A stretch of 64,000 nucleotides of DNA. It comes from Calliphora vicina (Eukaryota; Arthropoda; Insecta; Diptera; Calliphoridae). The DNA lies in the NCBI RefSeq assembly GCF_958450345.1, contig NC_088781.1, positions 122,028,431 to 122,092,430 of the forward strand, written 5' to 3'. The position numbers and the translations under genes were made by a program. Below the pieces are notes generated by a model. That model was not told the origin of the DNA, did not search any database, and saw nothing but the letters and a program-made list of their open reading frames with translations. Shown here piece after piece: positions 53,901 through 59,904 of this stretch; within the stretch, counting starts at the first letter, position 1; each line of letters begins with the position of its first letter.

Positions 53901-56900
53901 GAAAATCTTGTGGATAAACACAAGCTTTTCTATATAGAAAATCTTGTGGATAAACACAAGCTTTTCTATATAGAAAATCTTGTGGATAAACACAAGCTTT
54001 TCTATATAGAAAATCTTGTGGATAAACACAAGCTTTTCTATATAGAAAATCTTGTGGATAAACACAAGCTTTTCTATATAGAAAATCTTGTGGATAATCA
54101 AGTTTTCTATGGAAAATTTTGCGGATAATCAAGTTTTCTATAGAAAATCTTGCGGATAATCAAGTTTCCTTTAAAAAATCCTGGGGATAAACAAGATTTC
54201 TGTAGAAAATCTTGCGGATAGACAAGTGAAAAATATTTGACCTCAAAGCAAGAACATGTTGCTCTTTTTTATCTAAACTTTGTGAGAATTTTTTCCCTTT
54301 TTACTCAAACTAATTCCCTGCTTATTGAGTTTTCTTAAGATTTTCCATTATTTAAGCTGTATCTTTTATATATTTTATTTCTTTAGCTACAAAGTATAAA
54401 ATCTTTATTTTGCTTTACATATCAGCATATCCTGCATACAGTTTTATATCCTTAAATAATTTCTTTGTATAACATTTTATCTTTGTTCATCAATCTTTTG
54501 TTCAAACACAATTTTAATGGCTTTCTCTGAGTTACCTTTTGTAAACACTCTTTCCCAGCTATACATCCTTCCAACCACCCACCCACTTCTAAGACATCAA
54601 ATATTCGTTGCCTGCTTTTATAACACTTCGTTTTTATATCCTGTAAAATATGAGAAAACAAACTACAACAAGAAACACAAAAATGCCTTTACATTGTTTT
54701 GCTTTTAAGGCCAGGAACGTGTAGAGTTTAGTACCTAGTCTTCACATGCATATTTTCTTTTTGTGAAACATACATGCCACATTTTTGCTTTTTTCCATTT
54801 AGTGACATTAGGCACGTTTTACAACATCATAAAATTATTATGATTATTTGCACCACCCCACCTGTTTTAAGCTGTATTCTATATAAACACACTTAGTATA
54901 AATATAAAATATAAATAAAAAAAAAAATATATTTCACTTGTCGAAGGATATACAGCAAGGATACACGAGAATAACGTGTTATCTTGATTAATTTGCATAT
55001 GAAATAATGCAAACGAACCAAAGAACTAACTCCATACCTCATGCTTAATTCAAACCTAAAAAAAGGCTCATTTTGATGGAGCATAAGCCAGTTAATGATA
55101 ATCAAATGACATGTCCTTAGAAACCATAACAACAAAAAACAGAAAAACACTTTATCCTGCACAATATACACAAATAATAAAATAAAAAGAAAAACTCATT
55201 TGAATGTTCATTTTAATTTTTTCCTCTCTAACTGCTCTACTCTCTTCCCTCTTCCTCGTTTAAATAAACTTTGTCAAGGTAAAATAAAACAGCTAAAAAC
55301 CTTGTTGTTATAATTATTGTATTAAAATAAAACTTTTTTTCCTACTGCTGCTGCTATGAGTTTTTCTTTACATCCTGTAGAGAGGGAGAGGCAGTTGAGA
55401 GAGCTTGCAGTCTAGCTAGGAACATTTTTTCATGTAGTGTCGTCATTAAAGGTTTTTGTTTGGCAATAATTTTTATTTTGCCTCCTTTTTCAAGAGTAAA
55501 CATTTCAAGTTGTTATTAAATGTTATGATATTTACCCTGGCTGGTTGCTTACATGTTGTTTTATGTTTACCCTATATAGAGCAAACTTAATTTAGGCCTA
55601 TTCCTAAAAAAATTAGAATAAATTTAAATGGAAAATGTCAGTTTTATTATAAACAATCTGAAATTTTAACACTAGTTACATTTCTAAGAGGCAAACAACC
55701 CTCTTTGGATAATCAAGTTTTCTGTATAGAAAATCTTGTGGATAAACACAAGTTTTTCTATATATAGAAAATCTTGTGGATAAACACAAGTTTTTCTATA
55801 TATAGAAAATCTTGTGGATAAACACAAGTTTTTCTATATATAGAAAATCTTGTGGATAAACACAAGTTTTTCTATATATAGAAAATCTTGTGGATAAACA
55901 CAAGTTTTTCTATATATAGAAAATCTTGTGGATAAACACAAGTTTTTCTATATATAGAAAATCTTGTGGATAAACACAAGTTTTTCTATATATAGAAAAT
56001 CTTGTGGATAAACACAAGTTTTTCTATATATAGAAAATCTTGTGGATAAACACAAGTTTTTCTATATATAGAAAATCTTGTGGATAAACACAAGTTTTTC
56101 TATATATAGAAAATCTTGTGGATAAACACAAGTTTTTCTATATATAGAAAATCTTGTGGATAAACACAAGTTTTTCTATATATAGAAAATCTTGTGGATA
56201 AACACAAGTTTTTCTATATATAGAAAATCTTGTGGATAAACACAAGTTTTTCTATATATAGAAAATCTTGTGGATAAACACAAGTTTTTCTATATATAGA
56301 AAATCTTGTGGATAAACACAAGTTTTTCTATATATAGAAAATCTTGTGGATAAACACAAGTTTTTCTATATATAGAAAATCTTGTGGATAAACACAAGTT
56401 TTTCTATATATAGAAAATCTTGTGGATAAACACAAGTTTTTCTATATATAGAAAATCTTGTGGATAAACACAAGTTTTTCTATATATAGAAAATCTTGTG
56501 GATAAACACAAGTTTTTCTATATATAGAAAATCTTGTGGATAAACACAAGCTTTTCTATATAGAAAATCTTGTGGATAAACACAAGCTTTTCTATATAGA
56601 AAATCTTGTGGACAAACAAGTTTCTCTATACAAAATCTTGTGGATTTAAAAGTTTTTCTATAGAAAATTATCTGCTGTTCTTTCAGTTATATTTTATACA
56701 ACTTTAACATGACTTTTAGCATGGGGCAAATATTTTTGTTGATTATTTATATGCTTATACCCAGGACAATTGCATGCAAAGTGTTATAATATGGCGCCAT
56801 TTAGTTTTATTACAAAGAGGTTGTTTTATACAAAACAAAAAATAAATAAAATAAAACGAAACGAAAGGTTAACAGGAGAAAAATAGGTAGATCTTTGAAA

Positions 56901-59714
56901 CGACATTGGCGGCAGGTTATTGTCTGATTTAATGTCTGCACGCAATATTATAAACAAAATTTACAATAGACAGAAAAAAACCTTCAAAAGTAGTTTTTAA
57001 ATTGTTAAGCTTTTATTATAAAAAAAAACTTAAATTTTTCACTAAGAGTTGCAGAGAAAATGTTAGATTGTATATTATGTTAAAAAAAATTACTTAATTA
57101 TCAACCTTTTTTTTATATATAATTACTGTTATTAAGTATTTATTAAAATCGACATATGTTTTAATTCATCTGTTATATTTTTTTATATATTGTATGTGGT
57201 ATTTATGTCCTTTTAAATCGATTATATTTACCAAGCTAATTTACTACCTTAATTATGCTTAATTGTAGAGTGTGTTTTAACACAGCACTTGCTTGTTTTT
57301 CATGCTAGGAAAATTGTTGATAAACAACAAATGGCCAGAAATATTTAACCACAAAAACCTGGAGATTGTATAGAATTGTACTTAATTGTTTAAGGTCAAA
57401 GAACTTGGCATACATTAGGCCTTAATTAAATTCGTTTAGGGGTATTTTTGAAGGAAAGATGTTCGTTCAAAACTAAATGCATTTTGCAGTTTTCTATAGA
57501 AAATCATGTGGATAAACAAGTTTTCTGTATAAAATCTTAAGGATTAACATATTTCCTATAGTAATTTTTAAGGATAAACATGTTTTCTAAAGGAAATCTT
57601 AAGGATAGACATGTTGTGGATAAATCTTGTGGATAAACAAGTTTTCTATAGAAAATCTTTTTGATAAACAAGTTTTTCTGTAGAAAATCTTGTGGATAAG
57701 TTTTTCTATAGAAAAGTTTGTGGATAAACAAGTTTTTCTATAGAAAAGTTTGTGGATAAACATGGTTTTCTATAGAAAAGTTTGTGGATAAACATGGTTT
57801 TCTATAGAAAAGTTTGTGGATAAACATGGTTTTCTATAGAAAAGATTGTGGATAAACATGGTTTTCTATAGAAAAGTTTGTGGATAAACAAGTTTTTCTA
57901 TAGAAAAGTTTGTGGATAAACAAGTTTTTCTATAGAAAAGTTTGTGGATAAACAAGTTTTTCTATAGAAAAGTTTGTGGATAAACATGGTTTTCTATAGA
58001 AAAGTTTGTGGATAAACATGGTTTTCTATAGAAAAGTTTGTGGATAAACATGGTTTTCTATAGAAAAGTTTGTGGATAAACATGGTTTTCTATAGAAAAG
58101 TTTGTGGATAAACATGGTTTTCTATAGAAAAGTTTGTGGATAAACATGGTTTTCTATAGAAAAGTTTGTGGATAAACATGGTTTTCTATAGAAAAGTTTG
58201 TGGATAAACATGGTTTTCTATAGAAAAGTTTGTGGATAAACAAGTTTTTCTATAGAAAAGTTTGTGGATAAACAAGTTTTTCTATAGAAAAGTTTGTGGA
58301 TAAACATGGTTTTCTATAGAAAAGTTTGTGGATAAACATGGTTTTCTATAGAAAAGTTTGTGGATAAACATGGTTTTCTATAGAAAAGTTTGTGGATAAA
58401 CAAGTTTTTCTATAGAAAAGTTTGTGGATAAACAAGTTTTTCTATAGAAAAGTTTGTGGATAAACATGGTTTTCTATAGAAAAGTTTGTGGATAAACATG
58501 GTTTTCTATAGAAAAGTTTGTGGATAAACATGGTTTTCTATAGAAAAGTTTGTGGATAAACATGGTTTTCTATAGAAAAGTTTGTGGATAAACAAGTTTT
58601 TCTATAGAAAAGTTTGTGGATAAACAAGTTTTTCTATAGAAATTTCGTGGATCAAAATCTTGTCCTTGTTAATGCTCTTGATAGAAAATATTGCATTTGT
58701 TACGGTTTTCTTTAGAAAATCTAGCTCTAGTAGAGGTTTTCATTATAAAAAATCTTGCCTTCATTATGCATCCTTAATCTTTTTTTAATAATATTTTCAA
58801 AATCATTAAATCACCCTTTTTATTTTATTCAAAAATGAATCATCTTTTCCTCATTATAAATTTCCAATTAAATTAATTACTTACAAAATCAATTTACATA
58901 AATTTCCAATGACATTGAATTATATATACTTAAAATCTAAATTTAAATATTTCCCCTTTTTTTAATGTACAAGAAAACCAGCCAAGTTCTTGTTATGAAT
59001 CAACAACTCCATAGAATTTGTTTCGAAATATGATATGCTCACATTTAGAATACACTCACTAACAAGGATGTGTTTACAATAAATGTTTAACAAAATTAAA
59101 AACGAAAATAAACTAAACTAGAAAAATGAAATACTAAACTAAAATACATAAAACATTAACAAAGAGAACTAACTGCGCCTTAAAAATAAAAAACCGCCAA
59201 ACTACATCATCATCATTATCAATGCAGTTTGTTAGTCGTTTGTCTTCGTCATTGGTAAAAGTCCTATAAAAGAAACTAAATACACGCTCATATGTATGAC
59301 ATTTAAACATATGTTCAAATATAAAAAGAAGTTTCAAATTACCATAACATTGTTTCCCCCCACCCCTCTCTTAGTTAGCTATGCAATAATTTAAATCACA
59401 ATTCATTTTATAGTTTTTTAAGTAGAAATTTGTTAAGAGTGTTGAGGAAACCCAGAGCTCTACATTTACATTATTTTATATTTCCTATACGTTCTCTGTT
59501 TTTAATTTCCATTTCTATTTTATTGTCTTTCCAGAGGGCATTGTTTCGTATAGTATACCAAAGGGTGTCCAACGTGGCATGGAAGTTGATTTATCGGATA
59601 AAACCTATGACGGCTATGAACAGGGTGATCGTTATATTGATGGTCTGGGACAATTGGTGGATGGCCAGAAAGGAAAAGATAATTTCCGCACGGATATACA
59701 TGGTTTTGGTAAAG
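20758..59714 (+). CDS. Ddr: Ddr, discoidin domain receptor tyrosine kinase, 5' part (five exons, incomplete at the 3' end)
   Basis: The spliced reading frame joins 20758-20914, 32654-32759, 44745-44976, 45066-45213 and 59535-59714 into 823 nt, 274 complete codons plus one base. Seen: a hydrophobic leader near residues 33-42, a discoidin (F5/8 type C) domain from Cys55 to Cys211, then the beginning of the second DDR globular domain with STYDG-like (KTYDG) and GGLGQL-like (DGLGQLVDG) motifs. Known of the family: DDRs are single-pass receptor tyrosine kinases of the plasma membrane whose discoidin domain binds collagen; insects usually have one. Four cysteines match the two DDR disulfides (Cys55-Cys211, Cys99-Cys203) in spacing. 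The rest of the ectodomain, the membrane helix and the kinase must lie past 64000. Introns are very large and filled with tandem repeats. Identity is firm from the combined domain motifs; collagen binding in this species is inference. Confidence 0.93.
21025..21991 (+). other. Ddr: Intron 1 of Ddr, unique part before array 2
   Basis: A/T-rich, no feature recognised. The last 20 bases contain decayed 11-bp-like units (CAGTTTTAGTTCA). Confidence 0.6.
21992..22567 (+). repeat. 11-bp tandem array 2, unit GTTCTGTTCTA, about 52 copies
   Basis: Nearly perfect GTTCTGTTCTA units in Ddr intron 1, with one register break (GTTCTAGTTCTA near 22238). It is the exact reverse complement of array 3, whose near edge lies 1.6 kb downstream in the same intron. 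Confidence 0.98.
22568..24198 (+). other. Ddr: Intron 1 spacer between inverted 11-bp arrays
   Basis: A/T-rich single-copy-looking DNA. An open frame at 23464-23754 (96 codons) lacks any known motif, overlaps a frame on the other strand, and runs into a GTCTGTCCGTCTGG-type tract. I do not accept it as a gene. If the flanking arrays pair, this is the loop. Confidence 0.5.
24199..26975 (-). repeat. 11-bp tandem array 3, unit TAGAACAGAAC (reverse complement of arrays 2 and 4), about 252 copies
   Basis: The longest array. Only its left edge carries variants: two units of the array-1 type (GAACTGAACTA form) near 24311-24335 and an AACTGGAAC near 24352. From about 24360 to 26970 I see no substitution or length change, about 2.6 kb of identical units. 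The array is in intron 1 of Ddr. Confidence 0.98.
26976..29276 (+). other. Ddr: Intron 1, A/T-rich, nothing recognised
   Basis: Short open frames such as 26977-27174 and 28540-28728 have no recognisable content. Confidence 0.5.
29277..29400. repeat. Interspersed repeat fragment shared with 48950-49078
   Basis: AAAAACCTAAGTGGTGAGAA, then a run through CAACACT, TTTTAAGTAATTTTTTTGTT and CAGTTTCCGGTCTATG, matches the segment beginning at 48953 in the same orientation with small differences. Confidence 0.7.
29490..29745 (+). repeat. Interspersed repeat family A, partial copy
   Basis: GTCGATTCAGCCATGTCCGTC, GTCTGTCTGTTGAAATCAA, then GCTATTTAAAATCAAGAAAATCG and AATGGCTGAGATATAAG match the left two thirds of the copy at 42935-43522. 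The right end is missing. Confidence 0.75.
29836..31136. repeat. Tandem repeat, about 350-bp unit, four copies
   Basis: Copies begin AACAACTGAGTTAGGTCTTT near 29841, 30191, 30511 and 30865. Each runs through TTTAAATTAAAGGATTTC, TTGAAATTAAGTCATTTGA, ATGTTTGAGCAACAAAA, TGATTGGGTCTCTAGGA and CACGAGAAGTAAAGCTTTCA. The third copy has lost about 30 bases. A 27-bp piece of the start recurs inverted at 48926-48952. Confidence 0.9.
31137..31254. other. GC-richer segment of unknown origin
   Basis: Starts CGGCCGGGTCTCGTTGTAG and is visibly less A/T-rich than its flanks, lying between a tandem array and a mariner remnant. It may be part of another mobile element; no coding motif could be assigned. Confidence 0.4.
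31255..31825 (-). pseudogene. mariner transposase remnant, copy 2
   Basis: Reading the minus strand: AEIHRLPTKAY near the 5' end, then after a deletion a VPYELKP-like PYELK, then HRIITCNEKWIRY, and at the end IWWEQK. HRIxTxDEKW surrounds the first catalytic Asp of mariner transposases; here it is Asn. The sequence stops just after the WWEQK motif, so the second half of the catalytic domain is absent. Deletions and stops confirm it is dead. Confidence 0.88.
31865..32175. repeat. Short tandem repeat, about 145-bp unit
   Basis: AAACTTAGTTTAAGCTAC recurs at about 31873, 31992 and 32139, and AAAACTTGTCAGTCCAATAG at about 31924 and 32069. Three diverged partial copies sit just before exon 2. Confidence 0.65.
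32654..32759 (+). CDS. Ddr: Ddr coding exon 2: start of the discoidin domain
   Basis: The exon lies between the acceptor TTCTATTTCTAG and the donor G|GTAAAG, enters in phase 1 and leaves in phase 2. It carries residues 53-88 and opens the domain with TCNMPLGMESG, matching the C-x-x-PLGM start of DDR discoidin domains, followed by ITASS. The base from exon 1 completes Gly53 and the last two bases join exon 3 to make Arg88. At the site where vertebrate DDR2 has collagen-contacting Trp52 (ITASSQW), this protein reads ITASSAH, so the tryptophan is absent. Confidence 0.93.
32760..33610 (+). other. Ddr: Start of Ddr intron 2, A/T-rich
   Basis: A short GA tract lies at 32839-32855. No other feature recognised. 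Confidence 0.5.
33611..34035 (-). repeat. Interspersed repeat family A, inverted copy
   Basis: The reverse complement matches 43080-43522: AATCGGTCCACAAATGGCT, GGACAACCTCGGTTTT, TGACCTATATCTGGATTAC, ATTAATATAGACAATATGGA, then a long A/T-run tract, ending at the TCTTACTTGTTT-type terminus (ACAAGTAAGAGAG here at 33611). Confidence 0.88.
34036..36440. repeat. Array rich in palindrome GTTTACATNATGTAAAC, block 1
   Basis: Some tens of copies of GTTTACATAATGTAAAC, GTTTACATCATGTAAAC and partial forms. From 35150 on they sit in a monomer of about 210-235 bp with TGTAAAGAATTAAATTAAAA after one palindrome and AATTTTCAATAGTTGACATC before the next. The left part (34036-34740) uses a different frame, with AATCAATCAAATTTAATTC before each palindrome. 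Confidence 0.85.
36441..38019 (+). other. Ddr: Intron 2 spacer between palindrome blocks
   Basis: A/T-rich, without the palindrome. The open frame at 36976-37200 (minus) has no recognisable content. Confidence 0.5.
38020..39500. repeat. Array rich in palindrome GTTTACATNATGTAAAC, block 2, about 237-bp monomer
   Basis: The phrase GTTTACATGATGTAAAGAAT recurs near 38032, 38270, 38507, 38752, 38984 and 39219, a period of 232-245 bp. Each monomer carries about three palindromes, including a pair around AATGAATTTTTAATT. It is the same family as block 1, but more regular. Confidence 0.9.
39501..41879 (+). other. Ddr: Intron 2, A/T-rich
   Basis: Mostly unremarkable. Isolated AAGGACCA motifs near 40798 and 40968 look like outliers of the following block. 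Confidence 0.5.
41880..44340. repeat. Interspersed motif block GGTTCGTAGGACCATTT, about 25 copies
   Basis: The roughly 17-base motif recurs at irregular distances, for example at 42070, 42269, 42300, 42324, 42344, 42366, 42513, 43693, 43959, 44099 and 44203, with variation at one or two bases. Larger duplications carry it: 41886-42085 repeats at 42110-42290, and 43957-44065 at 44099-44215. It ends about 400 bp before exon 3. Confidence 0.85.
42935..43522 (+). repeat. Interspersed repeat family A, longest copy
   Basis: It begins near TTCCGACCCTATTAGTCGAT, passes GTCTGTCTATCCGTCTG, the GGTCCACAAATGGCTAAGA block, a homopurine/homopyrimidine tract at 43270-43420, and ends GAAGGGTATATAAGATTC ... 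CTCTCTTACTTGTTTTA. Short repeats ending in a similar TCTTACTTGTTT terminus are familiar in fly genomes; the class (LINE tail, SINE or other) cannot be set from here. It lies inside the TTCGTAGGACCA block. Confidence 0.85.
44745..44976 (+). CDS. Ddr: Ddr coding exon 3: central discoidin domain
   Basis: The exon follows an acceptor CTACTTTTTAG and ends at the donor G|GTGAGT. It codes residues 88-165, entering in phase 2 and leaving in phase 0. Visible hallmarks are GAWCP (Cys99), LKEYLQVDL, TQGRFGKG and a W-x-x-W core near SWKRW. Arg and Glu equivalents of the DDR2 collagen-loop residues Arg105 and Glu113 appear to be kept in TQGR and GQEY. Only 89 bp separates it from exon 4, the sole short intron seen in the gene. 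Confidence 0.95.
44977..45065 (+). other. Ddr: Ddr intron 3, 89 bp
   Basis: A short GT-AG intron of ordinary fly size with a T-rich acceptor. It is free of repeats, in contrast to introns 1, 2, 4 and 5, which are all over 4 kb and repeat-laden. Confidence 0.93.
45066..45213 (+). CDS. Ddr: Ddr coding exon 4: end of the discoidin domain
   Basis: It lies between the acceptor TTTTTTTAG and the donor G|GTGAGT. It codes residues 166-214 and leaves in phase 1. It contains SKVRIYPY, the final beta-strand segment, then VCLRAEIVGC with Cys203 and Cys211, the partners of Cys99 and Cys55. The domain boundary at C-x-W falls almost exactly at the exon end, so exons 2-4 form one phase 1-1 unit of 486 nt. 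Confidence 0.95.
45214..46122 (+). other. Ddr: Start of Ddr intron 4, A/T-rich
   Basis: No gene. A short GATGAT run occurs near 45379. Confidence 0.5.
46259..46445. mobile_element. Foldback (MITE-like) element with about 50-bp inverted arms
   Basis: The left arm (about 46264-46312, GAGAAAACAGATTCGTAGTA... to AATCGAATGATT) is the near-perfect reverse complement of the right arm (about 46391-46441). The loop of about 75 bases includes a partial extra AATCATTC. It appears to have landed in the LINE RNase H sequence, which resumes immediately to the right. No target duplication could be defined. Confidence 0.8.
46446..47015 (+). pseudogene. Non-LTR retrotransposon remnant: end of the RNase H domain
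   Basis: Reading starts H-R-D-Y-Y-D-NEQADELVRKGS, the NEKADELARxGS motif of LINE RNase H domains, where the family has H-x-G-x-x-GN before it. A frameshift near 46526 leads to PPPTIKSSIFRHFL, RWRNFKEKL, NRRDISRLLALLMRHWILGKH, matching the conserved stretch that follows RNase H in such elements (typically SRRDIxxLVGVLTGH-x-LxGKH). Beyond 46720 further broken frames lead to FLNSFLQVILRFWALFKRIG at about 46938-46994, a likely C-terminal tail. The reverse transcriptase is absent. Frameshifts and truncation make it dead. Confidence 0.75.
47026..48480 (-). pseudogene. mariner transposase remnant, copy 3, split by an insertion
   Basis: Two parts, 47026-47555 and 48304-48480, match copy 2 end to end. 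Minus-strand translation of the first part gives RWFERFRSGDFNTEDHLCQPKKF (in pieces) and, at the far end, NIHGDKVIICIWWEQK. The HRIIT motif region carries stops. It ends at the same GCTCCCACCAAAT point as copy 2, so both descend from elements lacking the last catalytic residues, or share a deletion. Confidence 0.87.
47556..48303 (+). repeat. Interspersed repeat family B inserted in mariner copy 3
   Basis: It starts TACCCTACACCACCATAGTG and TGGAGGGTATTATGCG and ends GTGTAGGGTATTATATGG ... CATACTTTCTTACTTGTTTT. The interior repeats a CCGATCGGTCCATTATTGGTCATAGC-like phrase about three times at spacing of roughly 130-160 bp. Comparison with the uninterrupted copy 2 fixes the insertion point to a few bases. 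It shares its terminal TCTTACTTGTTT with family A. Confidence 0.88.
48596..48925 (+). other. Ddr: Intron 4, nothing recognised
   Basis: A/T-rich DNA between the composite element and the repeat fragment at 48926. Confidence 0.5.
48926..49078. repeat. Junction of two repeat fragments also found in intron 1
   Basis: 48926-48952 is the reverse complement of the start of the 350-bp monomers at 29841-30865 (CCTGTCAAAGACCTAACTCA). It runs directly into 48953-49078, the direct match of 29277-29400. In intron 1 the two parts lie about 440 bp apart, so this looks like one longer mobile or repeat unit seen in pieces. Confidence 0.7.
49270..49350. repeat. Inverted repeat, about 24-bp arms
   Basis: ATAAACAATATTAATAACAG on the left pairs with CTGTTATTAACATTGTTTAT on the right, with one mismatch, around an AT-rich loop of about 30 bases. 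A hairpin or small foldback element. Confidence 0.75.
49351..50395 (+). other. Ddr: Intron 4, A/T-rich, nothing recognised
   Basis: No coding or repeat pattern seen. Confidence 0.5.
50396..52113 (+). repeat. 11-bp tandem array 4, unit GTTCTGTTCTA, about 155 copies
   Basis: Same unit and orientation as array 2, reverse complement of array 3. Between 50790 and 51130 and again near 51928 several units carry an extra GTTCT (16-bp variants). Single substitutions appear at about 51430, 51909 and 52085. It is in intron 4 of Ddr. Confidence 0.98.
52114..53799 (+). other. Ddr: Intron 4, A/T-rich, nothing recognised
   Basis: Overlapping short open frames at 52258-52498 have no recognisable motif. Confidence 0.5.
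53800..54222. repeat. Palindromic minisatellite array 5, 36-bp unit, seven exact copies plus decayed edges
   Basis: 53841-54092 holds exactly seven identical 36-bp units. Each is a 30-base dyad, CACAAG-C-TTTTCTATATAGAAAA-T-CTTGTG, plus spacer GATAAA. Only the C/T pair in the arms mismatches. The edges (53800-53840, 54093-54222) are decayed units with core TTTTCTATAGAAAA. Open frames crossing it in several registers are products of the repeat. Confidence 0.97.
54223..55708 (+). other. Ddr: Intron 4 between minisatellites
   Basis: A/T-rich with no gene seen. Open frames near 54452-54708 and 54893-55171 have no recognisable domain. Confidence 0.5.
55709..56671. repeat. Palindromic minisatellite array 6, 21 copies of 38 bp then two of 36 bp
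   Basis: 55741-56538 is exactly 21 x 38 bp with no visible difference between copies. The unit is a 32-base dyad, CACAAG-T-TTTTCTATATATAGAAAA-T-CTTGTG, plus GATAAA. 56539-56610 adds two 36-bp units identical to those of array 5. Degenerate half units flank both sides. Confidence 0.97.
56672..57489 (+). other. Ddr: Intron 4 spacer, A/T-rich
   Basis: Nothing recognised. Confidence 0.5.
57490..58650. repeat. Palindromic minisatellite array 7, 32-bp unit, 29 regular copies in two alternating forms
   Basis: From 57721 to 58648 there are 29 units of 32 bp with core TTTTCTATAGAAAA. Form A has ACAAGT and form G has ACATGG before the core; the right side is GTTTGTGG in both. Their order is A1 G4 A3 G8 A2 G3 A2 G4 A2. 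57490-57720 is a decayed leader. Form A can pair through 13 bases with two G-T wobbles; form G has two mismatches. Confidence 0.96.
58651..59534 (+). other. Ddr: End of Ddr intron 4
   Basis: The first 120 bases hold decayed minisatellite pieces (AGAAAATCTAGC and similar). The rest is A/T-rich up to the acceptor GTCTTTCCAG. Confidence 0.6.
59535..59714 (+). CDS. Ddr: Ddr coding exon 5: start of the second (discoidin-like) ectodomain
   Basis: The acceptor is GTCTTTCCAG and the donor G|GTAAGT. The 180 nt complete Glu215 and run to residue 274, entering and leaving in phase 1, so skipping it would not shift the frame. Motifs are VSYSIPKG, DLSDKTYDG, LGQLVDGQKG and DNFR, which line up in order with the start of the DDR discoidin-like domain (vertebrate form: SYTAPxG, STYDG, GGLGQLADG, DDFR). 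An open frame reads past the donor, but that extension is Lys-rich and unlike DDR. Confidence 0.93.
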
Positions 59715-59792
59715 GTAAGTTTAAACAAAAATTATTTAAAGTAAAAAATCTAGTGATTAAGTTATAAATTACTCCCTCAAATACTCACAAAG

Positions 59793-59891
59793 CAGTGGCC
59801 GACATTTAGATTGGTTGTAACATCATCGGTTATTTACTTGTAAACAACACGAAAGTCAACGAAGTTCATGTTCTCTCTGTGCCGACCACTG
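59793..59891. mobile_element. Possible tiny hAT-like MITE
   Basis: CAGTGGCCGACA at 59793 faces TGTGCCGACCACTG ending at 59891, about 99 bp in all. CAGTGG tips are common in hAT-type elements. The flanks ACAAAG and TTAAAG are only loosely alike, so a target duplication is not established. Related single ends (CAGTGGTCGGCA, CAGTGATCGGCA) occur at 63332 and 63509. Confidence 0.45.
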
Positions 59892-59904
59892 CTTAAAGCA
59901 AAGA

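Noticed and set aside
53799..54132. Repetitive open frames of about 100 codons on both strands
   Set aside because: They are forced by a 36-bp unit (a multiple of three) without stops in several registers. The peptides are perfect 12-residue repeats with no start context, so no gene.
53841..56610. CRISPR-like look of 36-38 bp palindromic repeats
   Set aside because: There are no unique spacers; units abut with a constant GATAAA. The setting is an insect intron.
55741..58650. Repeated TGTGGATAA, identical to a bacterial DnaA box, suggesting an origin
   Set aside because: The DNA is eukaryotic and the match follows from the minisatellite unit. No bacterial origin context.
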